Source: Janthinobacterium tructae (GTDB lineage: Bacteria > Pseudomonadota > Gammaproteobacteria > Burkholderiales > Burkholderiaceae_D). From it: a DNA stretch of 64,000 bases. This document shows positions 55,838 to 64,000 of this stretch, piece after piece; within the stretch, counting starts at the first letter, position 1; every line of letters begins with the position of its first letter. The notes under the pieces were generated by a model. The model ran no database searches. It was given only the letters and a program-made list of their open reading frames with translations, and had not been told where the DNA came from. The position numbers and the translations under genes were made by a program. The stretch spans positions 2,294,001-2,358,000 of the forward strand of contig NZ_CP041185.1 of NCBI RefSeq assembly GCF_006517255.1, read 5' to 3'.

Positions 55838-58428
55838 GACGCGCTCTCTCCTGCTTTCCCGTCTGCCGCGGCGCCGGACTGGATTTGCCGCAACTGGGCT
55901 TCCAGCAGTTTCGATTCTGTAATATTGATGAAGGTCACCACCACGCCATCGATCACATTTTCCACCGTGCGGTACGGCATGATGCGCACGTTGTACCAGC
56001 GTCCCGTCTTGGTTTCCACTTGCCGCTCGCAAAACACCAGGCTGCGGATCACTTCCAGCGCGTCCGCTTCCAGGTTCGGGTAGGCCAGGTCGTTGACGAT
56101 GTCGCTGAGCGGGCGGCGCAAGTCCGTCTGGATCAGCTTGTAGATTTGCGTGGCCGGCGCCGTGAAGCGGCGGATGCGCAGTTCGCTGTCGAGGAAAATG
56201 GTGGCGATATCGGTACTATTGAGCAGATTTTTCATGTCGCTGTTGACGAGCGACAAATCATCGACCTTCGATTGCAGCTCGGCATTGACGGTGTACAACT
56301 CCTCATTGAGCGACTGCATTTCTTCCTTCGACGTCGTCAGCTCTTCATTCGCCGATTGCAGTTCTTCATTGGTCGACTGCAATTCCTCGTTGGCCGATTT
56401 GAGTTCTTCGCGCGAGGTCTGCATTTCGTCGCGCACGGCCTGGATTTCATTGCGCGCCTGGATCAGCTGCTGCTCCAGTTCCAGCATCTTGGGGCTCGAC
56501 GAGCGGCCCCGGCGCGGCGTAGCCGCCAGCGGCGTGCTGGCAAACGTGACGAAGACCATGCCGCTGAGCGCTTCAGGCTGGCGCAAGGCTTCCGCCGTCA
56601 AGTCCACGCCCTGCGCCGGCCCTGCGTGATCCTTCAGCACCAGGCCGGTCAGGCGCACCAGGCTGTCGCTTTGCAGCGCCTGCGAAATCAGGCCGGCCAG
56701 CTCGTAGCGCAAGCCCTCGCGCGCCATCGCGTGGATATTCCAGTTGGCCTTGCCAGCCGCCGGTTCCAGGAAGGCGCCCGTGCGGCCGTTGATGTACAGG
56801 ATATCCCCATCCTGGTTCAGCAGCACGGCCGCAGGCGAATATTTCTGGAGCAATAATTGCTCGACATGGGACTGGATTTTTCCGGGCATGCTGACGTCTC
56901 TCGTGTCGCTGGGGGTAGGAGGAGTAGCCGACGATACCTTCGTGGGAAAGTATGTCAGCAAGCGCTGGCGAGCCAGGTTGTCGAGGCGCCGGTACAGCCG
57001 GGTCGATGTGGTCAGCGGCGCGAACAGCTCGGAAAAATGACCGGGCGTGTCGGCGCTGCCCAACAGTAAAACGCCATCGCGGTTCAAGGCGTAATGAAAC
57101 AGGGGAATCAAACGCTGTTGCAGCTTGGCATTGAGGTAAATCAACAGGTTGCGGCAGCACAGGATGTCGAGCTTGGTGAACGGCGGATCGGAAATGACAT
57201 TTTGCTGGGCAAAGATGATCATGTTGCGGATCTCTTTCCTGACCAGGTAATCGCCCTTGTCCTGCATGAAAAACCGTTCCAGGCGCTCGGTCGACACTTC
57301 GCTGCTGATCGTTGATGGAAAACGGCCCTGGCGCGCGCGGTCGATGGCGTCGGCCGACAGGTCTGTGGCAAAGATCTGCAGGCTGTATTTCGACGGCGAG
57401 TTGCTGCTGGCCACCACTTCGTGGAACACCATGGCCAGCGAATAGGCTTCCTCTCCCGTGGAACAGGCCGGTATCCAGGCCTTGAAGGCGCGCCCGTCCG
57501 GGTGGGCCGCCAGCATTTGCGGCAAAACCACCATCTTCAGGTACTCCCACACCTTCGCGTCGCGGAAAAAATTCGTCACGCCGATCAGCAATTCCTTGAA
57601 CAGCAGGTCGATTTCTGCGGGATTGTTGCGCAGATAGGGAATGTACTCTTCCATCGACGTCATCTGGTACAAGCTCATGCGCCGCTCGATGCGGCGCAGC
57701 ACCGTATTGATCTTGTAGTCTGAAAAACTGTTGCCCGTATGTTCGGACAGCAAGGCGACAATTTCCTGCAATGCATTGCGTCCGCTCGGCGCCTTGCCCG
57801 GCAACGCCAGGAAGCTGCTGCGAAACAGGTAACTGACGATCTTTTCCGGCATCTTGTCGGGAAAATCGACGAGGTCCACCGCGTCGGCGGAAATCGCGCT
57901 TTGCGGCATCATGTCGAACTTGGCCGTATCGGGATGCTGGGCCAGGGTCAGGCCACCGGCCTGCTTGATGGCTTGCATGCCACGCGTGCCATCGCTGCCC
58001 ATGCCGGACAGAATCACGCCCACGGCCAGTTCGCCCAGCTCGGCCGCCAGGCTTTCGAAGAAAGCATTGATGGGCAGGCGGTGGCCGCGCAGCTGCAGCG
58101 GCTCGCTGAGCACAAAGTGTCCCTTGGACAGGCTCAGGTCCGCATTGGACGGGATCACATAGATATGGTTCGGCTGCAGTGCGGCGCGCTGCGTGATTTC
58201 CGTGACGGGGATGCTGGTGGCGCGCTGCAGCAGTTCCGGCAACATGGCTTTTTGCGTGGGATCGAGGTGCTGGATCACCACATAGGCGATGCCGCTCTGC
58301 GGCGACACATTCGTCAGGAAAGCGACAATCGGATCGAGACCACCGGCCGACGCGCCGATGGCCACCACGGGAAAATCGATGGCGGCCACCTCAGGCGCTG
58401 GAGCTTTGCTGTGTTTGCTGCGTGTCAT
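55834..58428 (-). CDS. CheB-CheR-PAS fusion chemotaxis protein
   Basis: 864 residues from ATG 58428 (a TTG at 58437 also opens the frame). CheB methylesterase domain without receiver: Ser in IGASAGG, His in VIQHLDPTQ, Asp in GMGSDGTRG. CheR methyltransferase domain: ACSTGEEAYSLAMVFHE and ILCCRNLLIYL. Then a coiled coil of repeated ELQS(A/T)NEEL units (residues about 660-720) and a PAS domain with FINITES. The same protein could both add and remove methyl groups. It is translationally coupled to the PAS kinase downstream and has no adjacent MCP, so it probably serves a non-canonical signalling role. Confidence 0.93.
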   Translation of the reverse strand: MTRSKHSKAPAPEVAAIDFPVVAIGASAGGLDPIVAFLTNVSPQSGIAYVVIQHLDPTQKAMLPELLQRATSIPVTEITQRAALQPNHIYVIPSNADLSLSKGHFVLSEPLQLRGHRLPINAFFESLAAELGELAVGVILSGMGSDGTRGMQAIKQAGGLTLAQHPDTAKFDMMPQSAISADAVDLVDFPDKMPEKIVSYLFRSSFLALPGKAPSGRNALQEIVALLSEHTGNSFSDYKINTVLRRIERRMSLYQMTSMEEYIPYLRNNPAEIDLLFKELLIGVTNFFRDAKVWEYLKMVVLPQMLAAHPDGRAFKAWIPACSTGEEAYSLAMVFHEVVASSNSPSKYSLQIFATDLSADAIDRARQGRFPSTISSEVSTERLERFFMQDKGDYLVRKEIRNMIIFAQQNVISDPPFTKLDILCCRNLLIYLNAKLQQRLIPLFHYALNRDGVLLLGSADTPGHFSELFAPLTTSTRLYRRLDNLARQRLLTYFPTKVSSATPPTPSDTRDVSMPGKIQSHVEQLLLQKYSPAAVLLNQDGDILYINGRTGAFLEPAAGKANWNIHAMAREGLRYELAGLISQALQSDSLVRLTGLVLKDHAGPAQGVDLTAEALRQPEALSGMVFVTFASTPLAATPRRGRSSSPKMLELEQQLIQARNEIQAVRDEMQTSREELKSANEELQSTNEELQSANEELTTSKEEMQSLNEELYTVNAELQSKVDDLSLVNSDMKNLLNSTDIATIFLDSELRIRRFTAPATQIYKLIQTDLRRPLSDIVNDLAYPNLEADALEVIRSLVFCERQVETKTGRWYNVRIMPYRTVENVIDGVVVTFINITESKLLEAQLRQIQSGAAADGKAGESAS

Positions 58429-58557
58429 CGTCGGCAAGAATGCAGCCGCGGCACGTGCGCCAGGCTGGCGGATGGATAATCTTGCATTCTAGCACCCAAG
58501 ACGCACGGCAAAACGCGAATTTGGCGCAGGTTTTTCAGCCTGCGCCAGCCCGTCCCC

Positions 58558-59982
58558 CTACTGTGCCTGCGGCGTATGCCAGCCGCCGCCCAGCGACTGG
58601 ATCAGGGCCACGGCCGTCGTCTGGCGGTCCGCCTGCGCCTGCACCAGCGAACGGCGTGCCGACAACGCCGTCACTTGCGCCGTCACCACGTCCGTGTAGC
58701 CGACCTGGCCCGCGTTGTAGCGGTTCAGCATCTGCTGCTCGACCTGGTCGGCGGCGGACGACGCCTGCTGGCGCAAGGCCAGCTGCTCGGCCAGCGCGCG
58801 CGTGGCCGACAACTGGTCTTCCACGGCGCCAAAGGCACTCAATACCGTCTGGCGGTAGCGCGCCACGGCCGCCGCATGCCCCGCCTTGGCCGCGTCCACG
58901 CTGGCCGTGGTGGCGCCCGCGTTGAACAGCGTTTGCGCGGCCGACACGCCCAGCGACCACAGGCTCGACGAAGCATTGAACAGGTCGCCGACACGGCTGG
59001 CGCCGGAACCGTACGATCCCGTCAGGTTCAGGCTTGGATAGTAGGCCGAGCGGGCGATGCCGATCTGCTCGTTGGCCACGGCCACCCTGCGCTCGGCGGC
59101 CGCGATGTCGGGACGGCGCTGCAGCAAAGTCGACGGCACGCCCAGCGGCACCTCGGGCACGGTCAGGGTCCACGGCGCCACGGCCAGGCTGAAGTCGGAC
59201 GGCGCTTTGCCCAGCAAGATGGCGATCGCGTGCTCGAGCTGCGCGCGGGCGCGCATCTGGCTGGACAGATCGATCTGCGCATTGGCCAGCTGCGTCTGCG
59301 CCTGCAGCAGGTCGGACCTGGCGGCGATGCCGGAATTGAAGCGGTTGCTGGTGATGTCGAGCACGCGCTTGTAGCCGGTTATGGTCGAATTGAGCAGCGC
59401 GATCTGCGCATCGCTCTGGCGCAGCGAAAAATAATTGATGGCCAGCTCGCCCTGCGCCGACAGGCGCGCCGCTGCCAGGTCGGCCGCGCTGGCGGCGGCG
59501 CTGGCGTCCGCGCCCGTCACGCCGGCGCGCAGGCGGCCCCAGATGTCCGGTTCCCACGAGGCACCGATGGCGGCCTTGAAGTTGCTGTTCGTCTGCTGCT
59601 CGCCGCCGCCACCGGAACGGGCACCGCTGCCCGTCAGGTTCACGCTCGGGAACAGCGAGGCACGCTGTTCGCGCACCAGCGCGCGCGCCTGCTCGTACGA
59701 GGCGATGGCGGCCGCCACGTTCTGGTTCGATATCTCGATGCTGTCGGCCAGCTGATTCAGCTGCGCGTCGCCGAACAGGGTCCACCAGGGACCGCGCTCC
59801 AGGGTGTCGGCCGGCACGGCAGGCTGCCAGCCGGCCGCCTCCTTGAACGTTTGCGGCGCGGCGGCCATCGGCGTTTCATACGCGGGACTGACGGCGCAAC
59901 CGGCCAGGAGAACTGCAGCCGCCGCCAATGCAAGCAGGTGGCGTGCGGGGACGGTCGATACGATAGGTTTTACTTGCTTCAT
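58558..59982 (-). CDS. Outer-membrane efflux channel lipoprotein (OprM/NodT family)
   Basis: 474 residues. Lipoprotein signal peptide ending LLAGC (Cys29), then repeated beta-alpha regions typical of TolC-like trimeric channels (LNQLADSIEISNQNVAAAIA, LAINYFSLRQSDAQIALLNS, then RRPDIAAAERRVAVANEQIG). Start overlaps the upstream transporter gene by four bases. It supplies the outer-membrane duct for the RND pump and completes the tripartite system. Confidence 0.92.
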   Translation of the reverse strand: MKQVKPIVSTVPARHLLALAAAAVLLAGCAVSPAYETPMAAAPQTFKEAAGWQPAVPADTLERGPWWTLFGDAQLNQLADSIEISNQNVAAAIASYEQARALVREQRASLFPSVNLTGSGARSGGGGEQQTNSNFKAAIGASWEPDIWGRLRAGVTGADASAAASAADLAAARLSAQGELAINYFSLRQSDAQIALLNSTITGYKRVLDITSNRFNSGIAARSDLLQAQTQLANAQIDLSSQMRARAQLEHAIAILLGKAPSDFSLAVAPWTLTVPEVPLGVPSTLLQRRPDIAAAERRVAVANEQIGIARSAYYPSLNLTGSYGSGASRVGDLFNASSSLWSLGVSAAQTLFNAGATTASVDAAKAGHAAAVARYRQTVLSAFGAVEDQLSATRALAEQLALRQQASSAADQVEQQMLNRYNAGQVGYTDVVTAQVTALSARRSLVQAQADRQTTAVALIQSLGGGWHTPQAQ

Positions 59983-62900
59983 GATTGTGTGCTCGGGTTA
60001 TCTGGCCCAGGAATGCGGCTCAATTGCTGCTCGTCGGCGCCGCGCGTGCGCAGCTTGTCGAGCAGGATGTAGACCACCGGGGTGGTCAGCAATGTGAGTA
60101 ACTGGCTGGCAATCAGGCCGCCGATGATGGCGACCCCCAAGGGCTGGCGTAGCTCCGACCCCTCGCCGAAACCGATCGCCAGCGGCAAGGCGCCAAGCGC
60201 CGCCGCCAGGGTGGTCATCAGAATGGGGCGGAAACGCAGCAAACATGCTTCGCGCACCGCTTCCACCGCTGTCAAGCCGCGCGAACGCTCGGCCTCCAGC
60301 GCGAAGTCGATGATCAATATAGCATTTTTCTTGACGATACCGATCAACAGGAACACGCCGATCAGGGCGATGATGGAAAATTCCATGCGGAACAGCAGCA
60401 AGGCCAGCACGGCGCCCACCCCTGCCGACGGCAAGGTCGACAGCACGGTGATCGGGTGGATCAGGCTTTCGTACAGGATGCCCAGCACGATATAGATCAC
60501 CACGATGGCCGCCAGGATCAACAGCGGCTGCTCCTTGTTGCTGTCCTGCGCGCTCTTGGCCGACCCCTGGAAGCTGCCGCGCACATTCACCGGCATGCCG
60601 ATTTCGGACTCTGCCTGGGCCACGGCCGCCTGCCCGTCGCTGAGCGGATAGCCGTCGGCCAGGTTGAACGACACGGTGGTGGCCAGTTCGCCGCCCTGGT
60701 GGTTGATCGACGTCGCCGTCGAGCTTTCCGCAAAGCTGCTGAACGAGGACAGCGGCACCATGTGCGCCAGGGTCGTGGACAGGGCCGAGCCGCTGGACGG
60801 ATCGCGCGCCGCCGTCGTGTTCGACGCCGTCGCAGCAACGGCGCTGGTGGTGGCGGTGGTGGCTGTCGTGGCGGTGGCCGCGACGGCGGCCGCATTCGAG
60901 GCCGGCACATACACGGAGCGCAGCGCTTCCGGGCTTTGCGCATAGCGCGGCGCCACTTCCATGATCACGTGGTACTGGTTCAGCTCATCGTAGATGGTCG
61001 CCACCTGGCGCTGGCCGAAGCTGTTATACAGCGCATTGTCGATATCCTTGACTTGCACGCCCAGCTGCGTGGCGCGGTCCTTGTCGATGGAAACATAGGT
61101 TTCCACGCCGTTTTCCGCCTGGTCCGTGTCGACGTCGATCAGGGCAGGCTGCAGCTTCATCTGGTCGGCCAGTTTCGCCGCCCATTTCTTCAGGTCCGCC
61201 TGGTTGTCGCTGATCAGGGTGTACTGGTAGGTCGAGTTGCTGGAGCGTCCGCCCATGCGCAAGTCCTGCACGGGGTTGAGGAACAGCGAAATGCCCGTCA
61301 CCTTGGCCAGTTGCGGACGCAAACGGGCGATCACGGCTTGCCCCTTGTCGGTGCGCTGCGAGGCCGGTTTCAGGTCGATGAACATGAAGCCGCCCCCTGC
61401 CCGTCCGCCGCCGGTGAACCCCACGACGGTGGCGACGGCCGGATCGTCCTTGATGATGTCGACCAGCTGGCGCAATTTGCCCTGCATGGCCTGGAACGAG
61501 ATGCTCTGGTCGGCGCGCATGCCGCCATTGATCTGGCCCGTGTCCTGCTGCGGAAAGAAGCCCTTGGGCGCGGCCGCAAACAGATACACGTTCAGGCCGA
61601 CGACGAAGACGAGGATGGTCATCACCAGCGCGGCGCTGGACAAAGCCCAGTCCAGGCAATGTTCATACACTTTCAGCATGCGCTCGAAACCGCGTTCGAA
61701 CCAGCGCGCGACAAGGCCCGGCTTTTTATGCTGCTGGCCGCTTTTCAGCAGCCAGGCGCACATCATCGGCGTGGTGGTCAGTGAAATCACCAGCGAAATC
61801 ATCACGGCGGCTGACAGGGTGACGGCAAATTCGCGGAACAGCCGCCCCACCTGGCCACCCATGAACAGCAGCGGGATGAAGACAGCCACCAGCGACAGGC
61901 TGATCGACAGCACGGTGAAACCGACTTCGCGCGCGCCCAGGAGGGCCGCCTTGAAGCGGTCCATGCCGGCCTCGATGTGGCGCTGCGTGTTTTCCAGCAC
62001 CACGATGGCGTCGTCGACGACAAAGCCGGTGGCCACCGTGAGCGCCATCAGCGACAGGTTGTTCAGGCTGAACCCCAGCATGTACATCACGCCAAAGGTA
62101 CCCAGCAGGGAGACGATGGTGGCCACGGCCGGGATGATGGTCGCGCGCACGCTGCGCAAAAAGGCGCTGACCACCAGCACGACCAGCACGATGGACAGGA
62201 TCAAGGTGAATTCGATCTCGTGCAGCGAGGAGCGAATGGAGTTGGTGCTGTCGGACGCCACCTGCAGCTTGATGTCGCCGGGCAGCTGCGCCTGCAGTTG
62301 CGGCAGCAGCGCGCGCACGCCATCGACCGTGGCGATGACGTTGGCGCCCGGCTGGCGCGTGATCAGTACGATGACGGCCGGGTCGCCATTGAACAGGCCC
62401 AGGGTATTGTTGTTTTCCACGCCGTCGACCACTTCAGCCACGTCGTCGAGGCGGATGGCGGCGCCGTCGCGCCACGCCACCACCAGGCTGCGATAGTCGG
62501 CTGCGCTGCGCCCGCCAGAGGCCGTGCTGGCGCCCGAATAGATTTGCAGGCTGCGCTCATCGCCAGAAATCGCCCCCTTGGGACGGTTGGCATTGGTGGC
62601 CTGGATGGCCGCGCGCACGTCTTCCATCGACACGGCATAGTGATTGAGCTGATAGGGCAGCAATTCCACGCGCACGGCCGGCAGCGAACCGCCGCCCAGT
62701 TCCACGTCGCCCACGCCCTTCACTTGCGCCACCTTTTGCTGCACCAGGTTCGACACGGCATCGTAGATCTGGCCCGGCGTACGCGTTTTCGACGTCAGCG
62801 CCAGGATGATCACGGGCGCGTCGGATGGATTGGCCTTGCGGTAGGTGGGGTTGCTGCGCAGGGTGGCCGGCAAATCCACGCGCGCGGCGGCAATGGCCGC

Positions 62901-63227
62901 CTGCACTTCGCGCGCGGCCGAATCGATCTTGCGGTTCAGGTCGAACTGCAGGTTGATGCGCGCCGAACCCGTGCCCGACGACGACGTCATCTCGTTCACG
63001 CCCGAGATCACGCCCAGGCGCCGCTCCAGCGGCGTGGCCACCGAGGTGGCCATGGTCGCGGGGCTGGCGCCGGGCAGGCTGGCGCTGACGGAAATGGTCG
63101 GATAGTCGACCTGCGGCAGCGGCGAGACGGGCAGCACGAAGAAGGCGCCGATGCCCGCCAGCGCGATGCCGATGGTCAGCAGCACGGTGGCGATGGGGCG
63201 CTTGACGAACGGTTCGGACAGGTTCAC
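59979..63227 (-). CDS. RND efflux permease MdtC/MuxC-like
   Basis: 1082 residues from GTG 63227, overlapping the upstream permease stop by four bases. RND hallmarks: N-terminal [19 protein letters not shown], twelve helices in two repeats, [39 protein letters not shown] and [19 protein letters not shown] (the proton-relay residues are in the helices around those). Length is about 40 residues over the usual ~1040; the excess is an Ala/Thr-rich insert near residues 776-815. With the upstream partner it forms a heteromeric MdtBC/MuxBC pump for drugs, bile salts or metals. Confidence 0.94.
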   Translation of the reverse strand: MNLSEPFVKRPIATVLLTIGIALAGIGAFFVLPVSPLPQVDYPTISVSASLPGASPATMATSVATPLERRLGVISGVNEMTSSSGTGSARINLQFDLNRKIDSAAREVQAAIAAARVDLPATLRSNPTYRKANPSDAPVIILALTSKTRTPGQIYDAVSNLVQQKVAQVKGVGDVELGGGSLPAVRVELLPYQLNHYAVSMEDVRAAIQATNANRPKGAISGDERSLQIYSGASTASGGRSAADYRSLVVAWRDGAAIRLDDVAEVVDGVENNNTLGLFNGDPAVIVLITRQPGANVIATVDGVRALLPQLQAQLPGDIKLQVASDSTNSIRSSLHEIEFTLILSIVLVVLVVSAFLRSVRATIIPAVATIVSLLGTFGVMYMLGFSLNNLSLMALTVATGFVVDDAIVVLENTQRHIEAGMDRFKAALLGAREVGFTVLSISLSLVAVFIPLLFMGGQVGRLFREFAVTLSAAVMISLVISLTTTPMMCAWLLKSGQQHKKPGLVARWFERGFERMLKVYEHCLDWALSSAALVMTILVFVVGLNVYLFAAAPKGFFPQQDTGQINGGMRADQSISFQAMQGKLRQLVDIIKDDPAVATVVGFTGGGRAGGGFMFIDLKPASQRTDKGQAVIARLRPQLAKVTGISLFLNPVQDLRMGGRSSNSTYQYTLISDNQADLKKWAAKLADQMKLQPALIDVDTDQAENGVETYVSIDKDRATQLGVQVKDIDNALYNSFGQRQVATIYDELNQYHVIMEVAPRYAQSPEALRSVYVPASNAAAVAATATTATTATTSAVAATASNTTAARDPSSGSALSTTLAHMVPLSSFSSFAESSTATSINHQGGELATTVSFNLADGYPLSDGQAAVAQAESEIGMPVNVRGSFQGSAKSAQDSNKEQPLLILAAIVVIYIVLGILYESLIHPITVLSTLPSAGVGAVLALLLFRMEFSIIALIGVFLLIGIVKKNAILIIDFALEAERSRGLTAVEAVREACLLRFRPILMTTLAAALGALPLAIGFGEGSELRQPLGVAIIGGLIASQLLTLLTTPVVYILLDKLRTRGADEQQLSRIPGPDNPSTQS

Positions 63228-64000
63228 GCGGCGCTCCCCGCACCTGGTTTATCCAGGCTGACAGCGTTCTTTGCCTTGCCGGCGAAGCGCTGGCCCAGGC
63301 GGTCGAAGCCCAGGTAGATGACGGGCGTGGTAAACAGCGTCAGCACCTGGCTGACGATCAGGCCGCCGAAGATGGCCAGGCCCAGCGGACGGCGCAGCTC
63401 GGCGCCCTCGCCCCAGCCCAGCATCAGCGGCACGGCCGCGAACAGCGCCGCCAGGGTGGTCATCAGGATCGGACGGAAACGCAGCAGCGCCGCCTGGTGG
63501 ATGGCTTCCTGCGGGCTTTTCCCTTCGTCGCGTTCGGCCTCGATGGCGAAGTCGATCATCATGATGGCGTTCTTCTTGACGATGCCGATCAAGAGGATGA
63601 TGCCGATGATGCCGATCACGCCCAGATCCTGCCCGGAAATCATCAGCGCCAGCAAGGCACCCACGCCGGCCGACGGCAGGGTCGACAGAATCGTCAGCGG
63701 GTGGATATAGCTTTCGTACAGCACGCCCAGCACGATGTAGACGCAGACGACGGCGGCCAGGATCAGCCACAGCTGGTTCGACAGCGAATTTTCATACGCG
63801 CCGGCCGCGCCGAGGAACGTCAATGTCACCGATGGCGGCAAGGCGATGTCTTGCGCCGCCTGGCGGATGGCGTCGACCGCGCTGCCCAGCGCCACGCCTT
63901 GCGTCGTATCGAAGCCGAGGGTCGTGGCCGGATATTGCGCCACGTGCGTGATTTGCAGCGGCGCCTGTTTTTCACCGACGCTGGCAAACGCGGACAGCGG
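63224..64000 (-). CDS. RND efflux permease MdtB/MuxB-like, C-terminal part
   Basis: The frame enters from the right edge (first codon at 64000) and ends at 63224, giving the last 258 residues. [59 protein letters not shown] and [19 protein letters not shown] match the second half of an RND permease. The beginning of the gene and the membrane-fusion protein expected upstream (mdtA/muxA) are outside the window. Confidence 0.92.
   Translation of the reverse strand, partial: PLSAFASVGEKQAPLQITHVAQYPATTLGFDTTQGVALGSAVDAIRQAAQDIALPPSVTLTFLGAAGAYENSLSNQLWLILAAVVCVYIVLGVLYESYIHPLTILSTLPSAGVGALLALMISGQDLGVIGIIGIILLIGIVKKNAIMMIDFAIEAERDEGKSPQEAIHQAALLRFRPILMTTLAALFAAVPLMLGWGEGAELRRPLGLAIFGGLIVSQVLTLFTTPVIYLGFDRLGQRFAGKAKNAVSLDKPGAGSAA

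Overview
The window is a 64 kb piece of a GC-rich chromosome, most likely from an Oxalobacteraceae betaproteobacterium of the Janthinobacterium/Duganella/Massilia type. This is inferred from protein character and gene order: the dapC-dapD-(arsC-like)-dapE-prmB run, the tsaB-rimI-uracil-DNA-glycosylase-DUF1853 operon, alr-radA opposite lplT, a PEP-CTERM protein, and dense chemotaxis and c-di-GMP signalling genes. No rRNA, tRNA, CRISPR array, integrase or complete insertion sequence was seen.

Layout. 1-7126: signalling block (end of a response regulator, a MASE3 hybrid histidine kinase, an MCP with a CheR/CheB tether, a PAS-GGDEF-EAL protein). 7127-11198: an AT-richer accessory islet. It begins with a frameshifted IS66 transposase remnant, carries a LysR regulator divergent from a three-gene set (dimeric-barrel protein, tautomerase, metallo-beta-lactamase-fold hydrolase), and ends with a truncated and an intact small gene of unknown function. 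11199-19593: DUF4153 protein, a MerR-controlled membrane protein, PEP-CTERM protein, MFS-RraA pair with AraC regulator, stand-alone FliD and a PilZ protein. 19725-26863: radA, alr, lplT and the translationally coupled tsaB-rimI-udg-DUF1853 operon. 27124-36706: lysine/diaminopimelate genes dapC, dapD, dapE with an FAD monooxygenase and an ArsC-like protein between them, then prmB, an ABC-F ATPase, an orphan CheW and arfB. 36707-43729: FapA-like protein, OmpR/EnvZ, an Imm26-like protein, a degenerate encapsulated-ferritin-like protein and a YqhD-type alcohol dehydrogenase. 43800-47297: a TPP riboswitch in front of a TonB-dependent receptor, facing a PnuC transporter plus NadR-like kinase, together a probable thiamine acquisition locus. 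47363-53620: TetR/DUF2867 pair, methyltransferase, hypotheticals, a solute-binding protein and an S46 peptidase. 53708-58428: a CheB-CheR-PAS fusion coupled to a NarX-type PAS kinase. 58558-64000: the distal part of an MdtBC/MuxBC-type RND efflux operon with its outer-membrane channel.

The observations most worth a second look are: (i) the ferritin-like protein at 42124-42429, which aligns without gaps to encapsulated ferritin as I recall its sequence but has lost all three iron ligands; (ii) the TPP-riboswitch/TonB receptor facing PnuC and kinase; (iii) the islet whose two edges are an IS66 scar and a gene cut off 24-30 bp from the last cassette gene; (iv) a family-4-like uracil-DNA glycosylase with an altered catalytic loop; (v) a MerR-type 19-bp-spacer promoter. 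I found no clear multi-gene defence or otherwise wholly new system. All family assignments come from reading motifs by eye; no database search was run.
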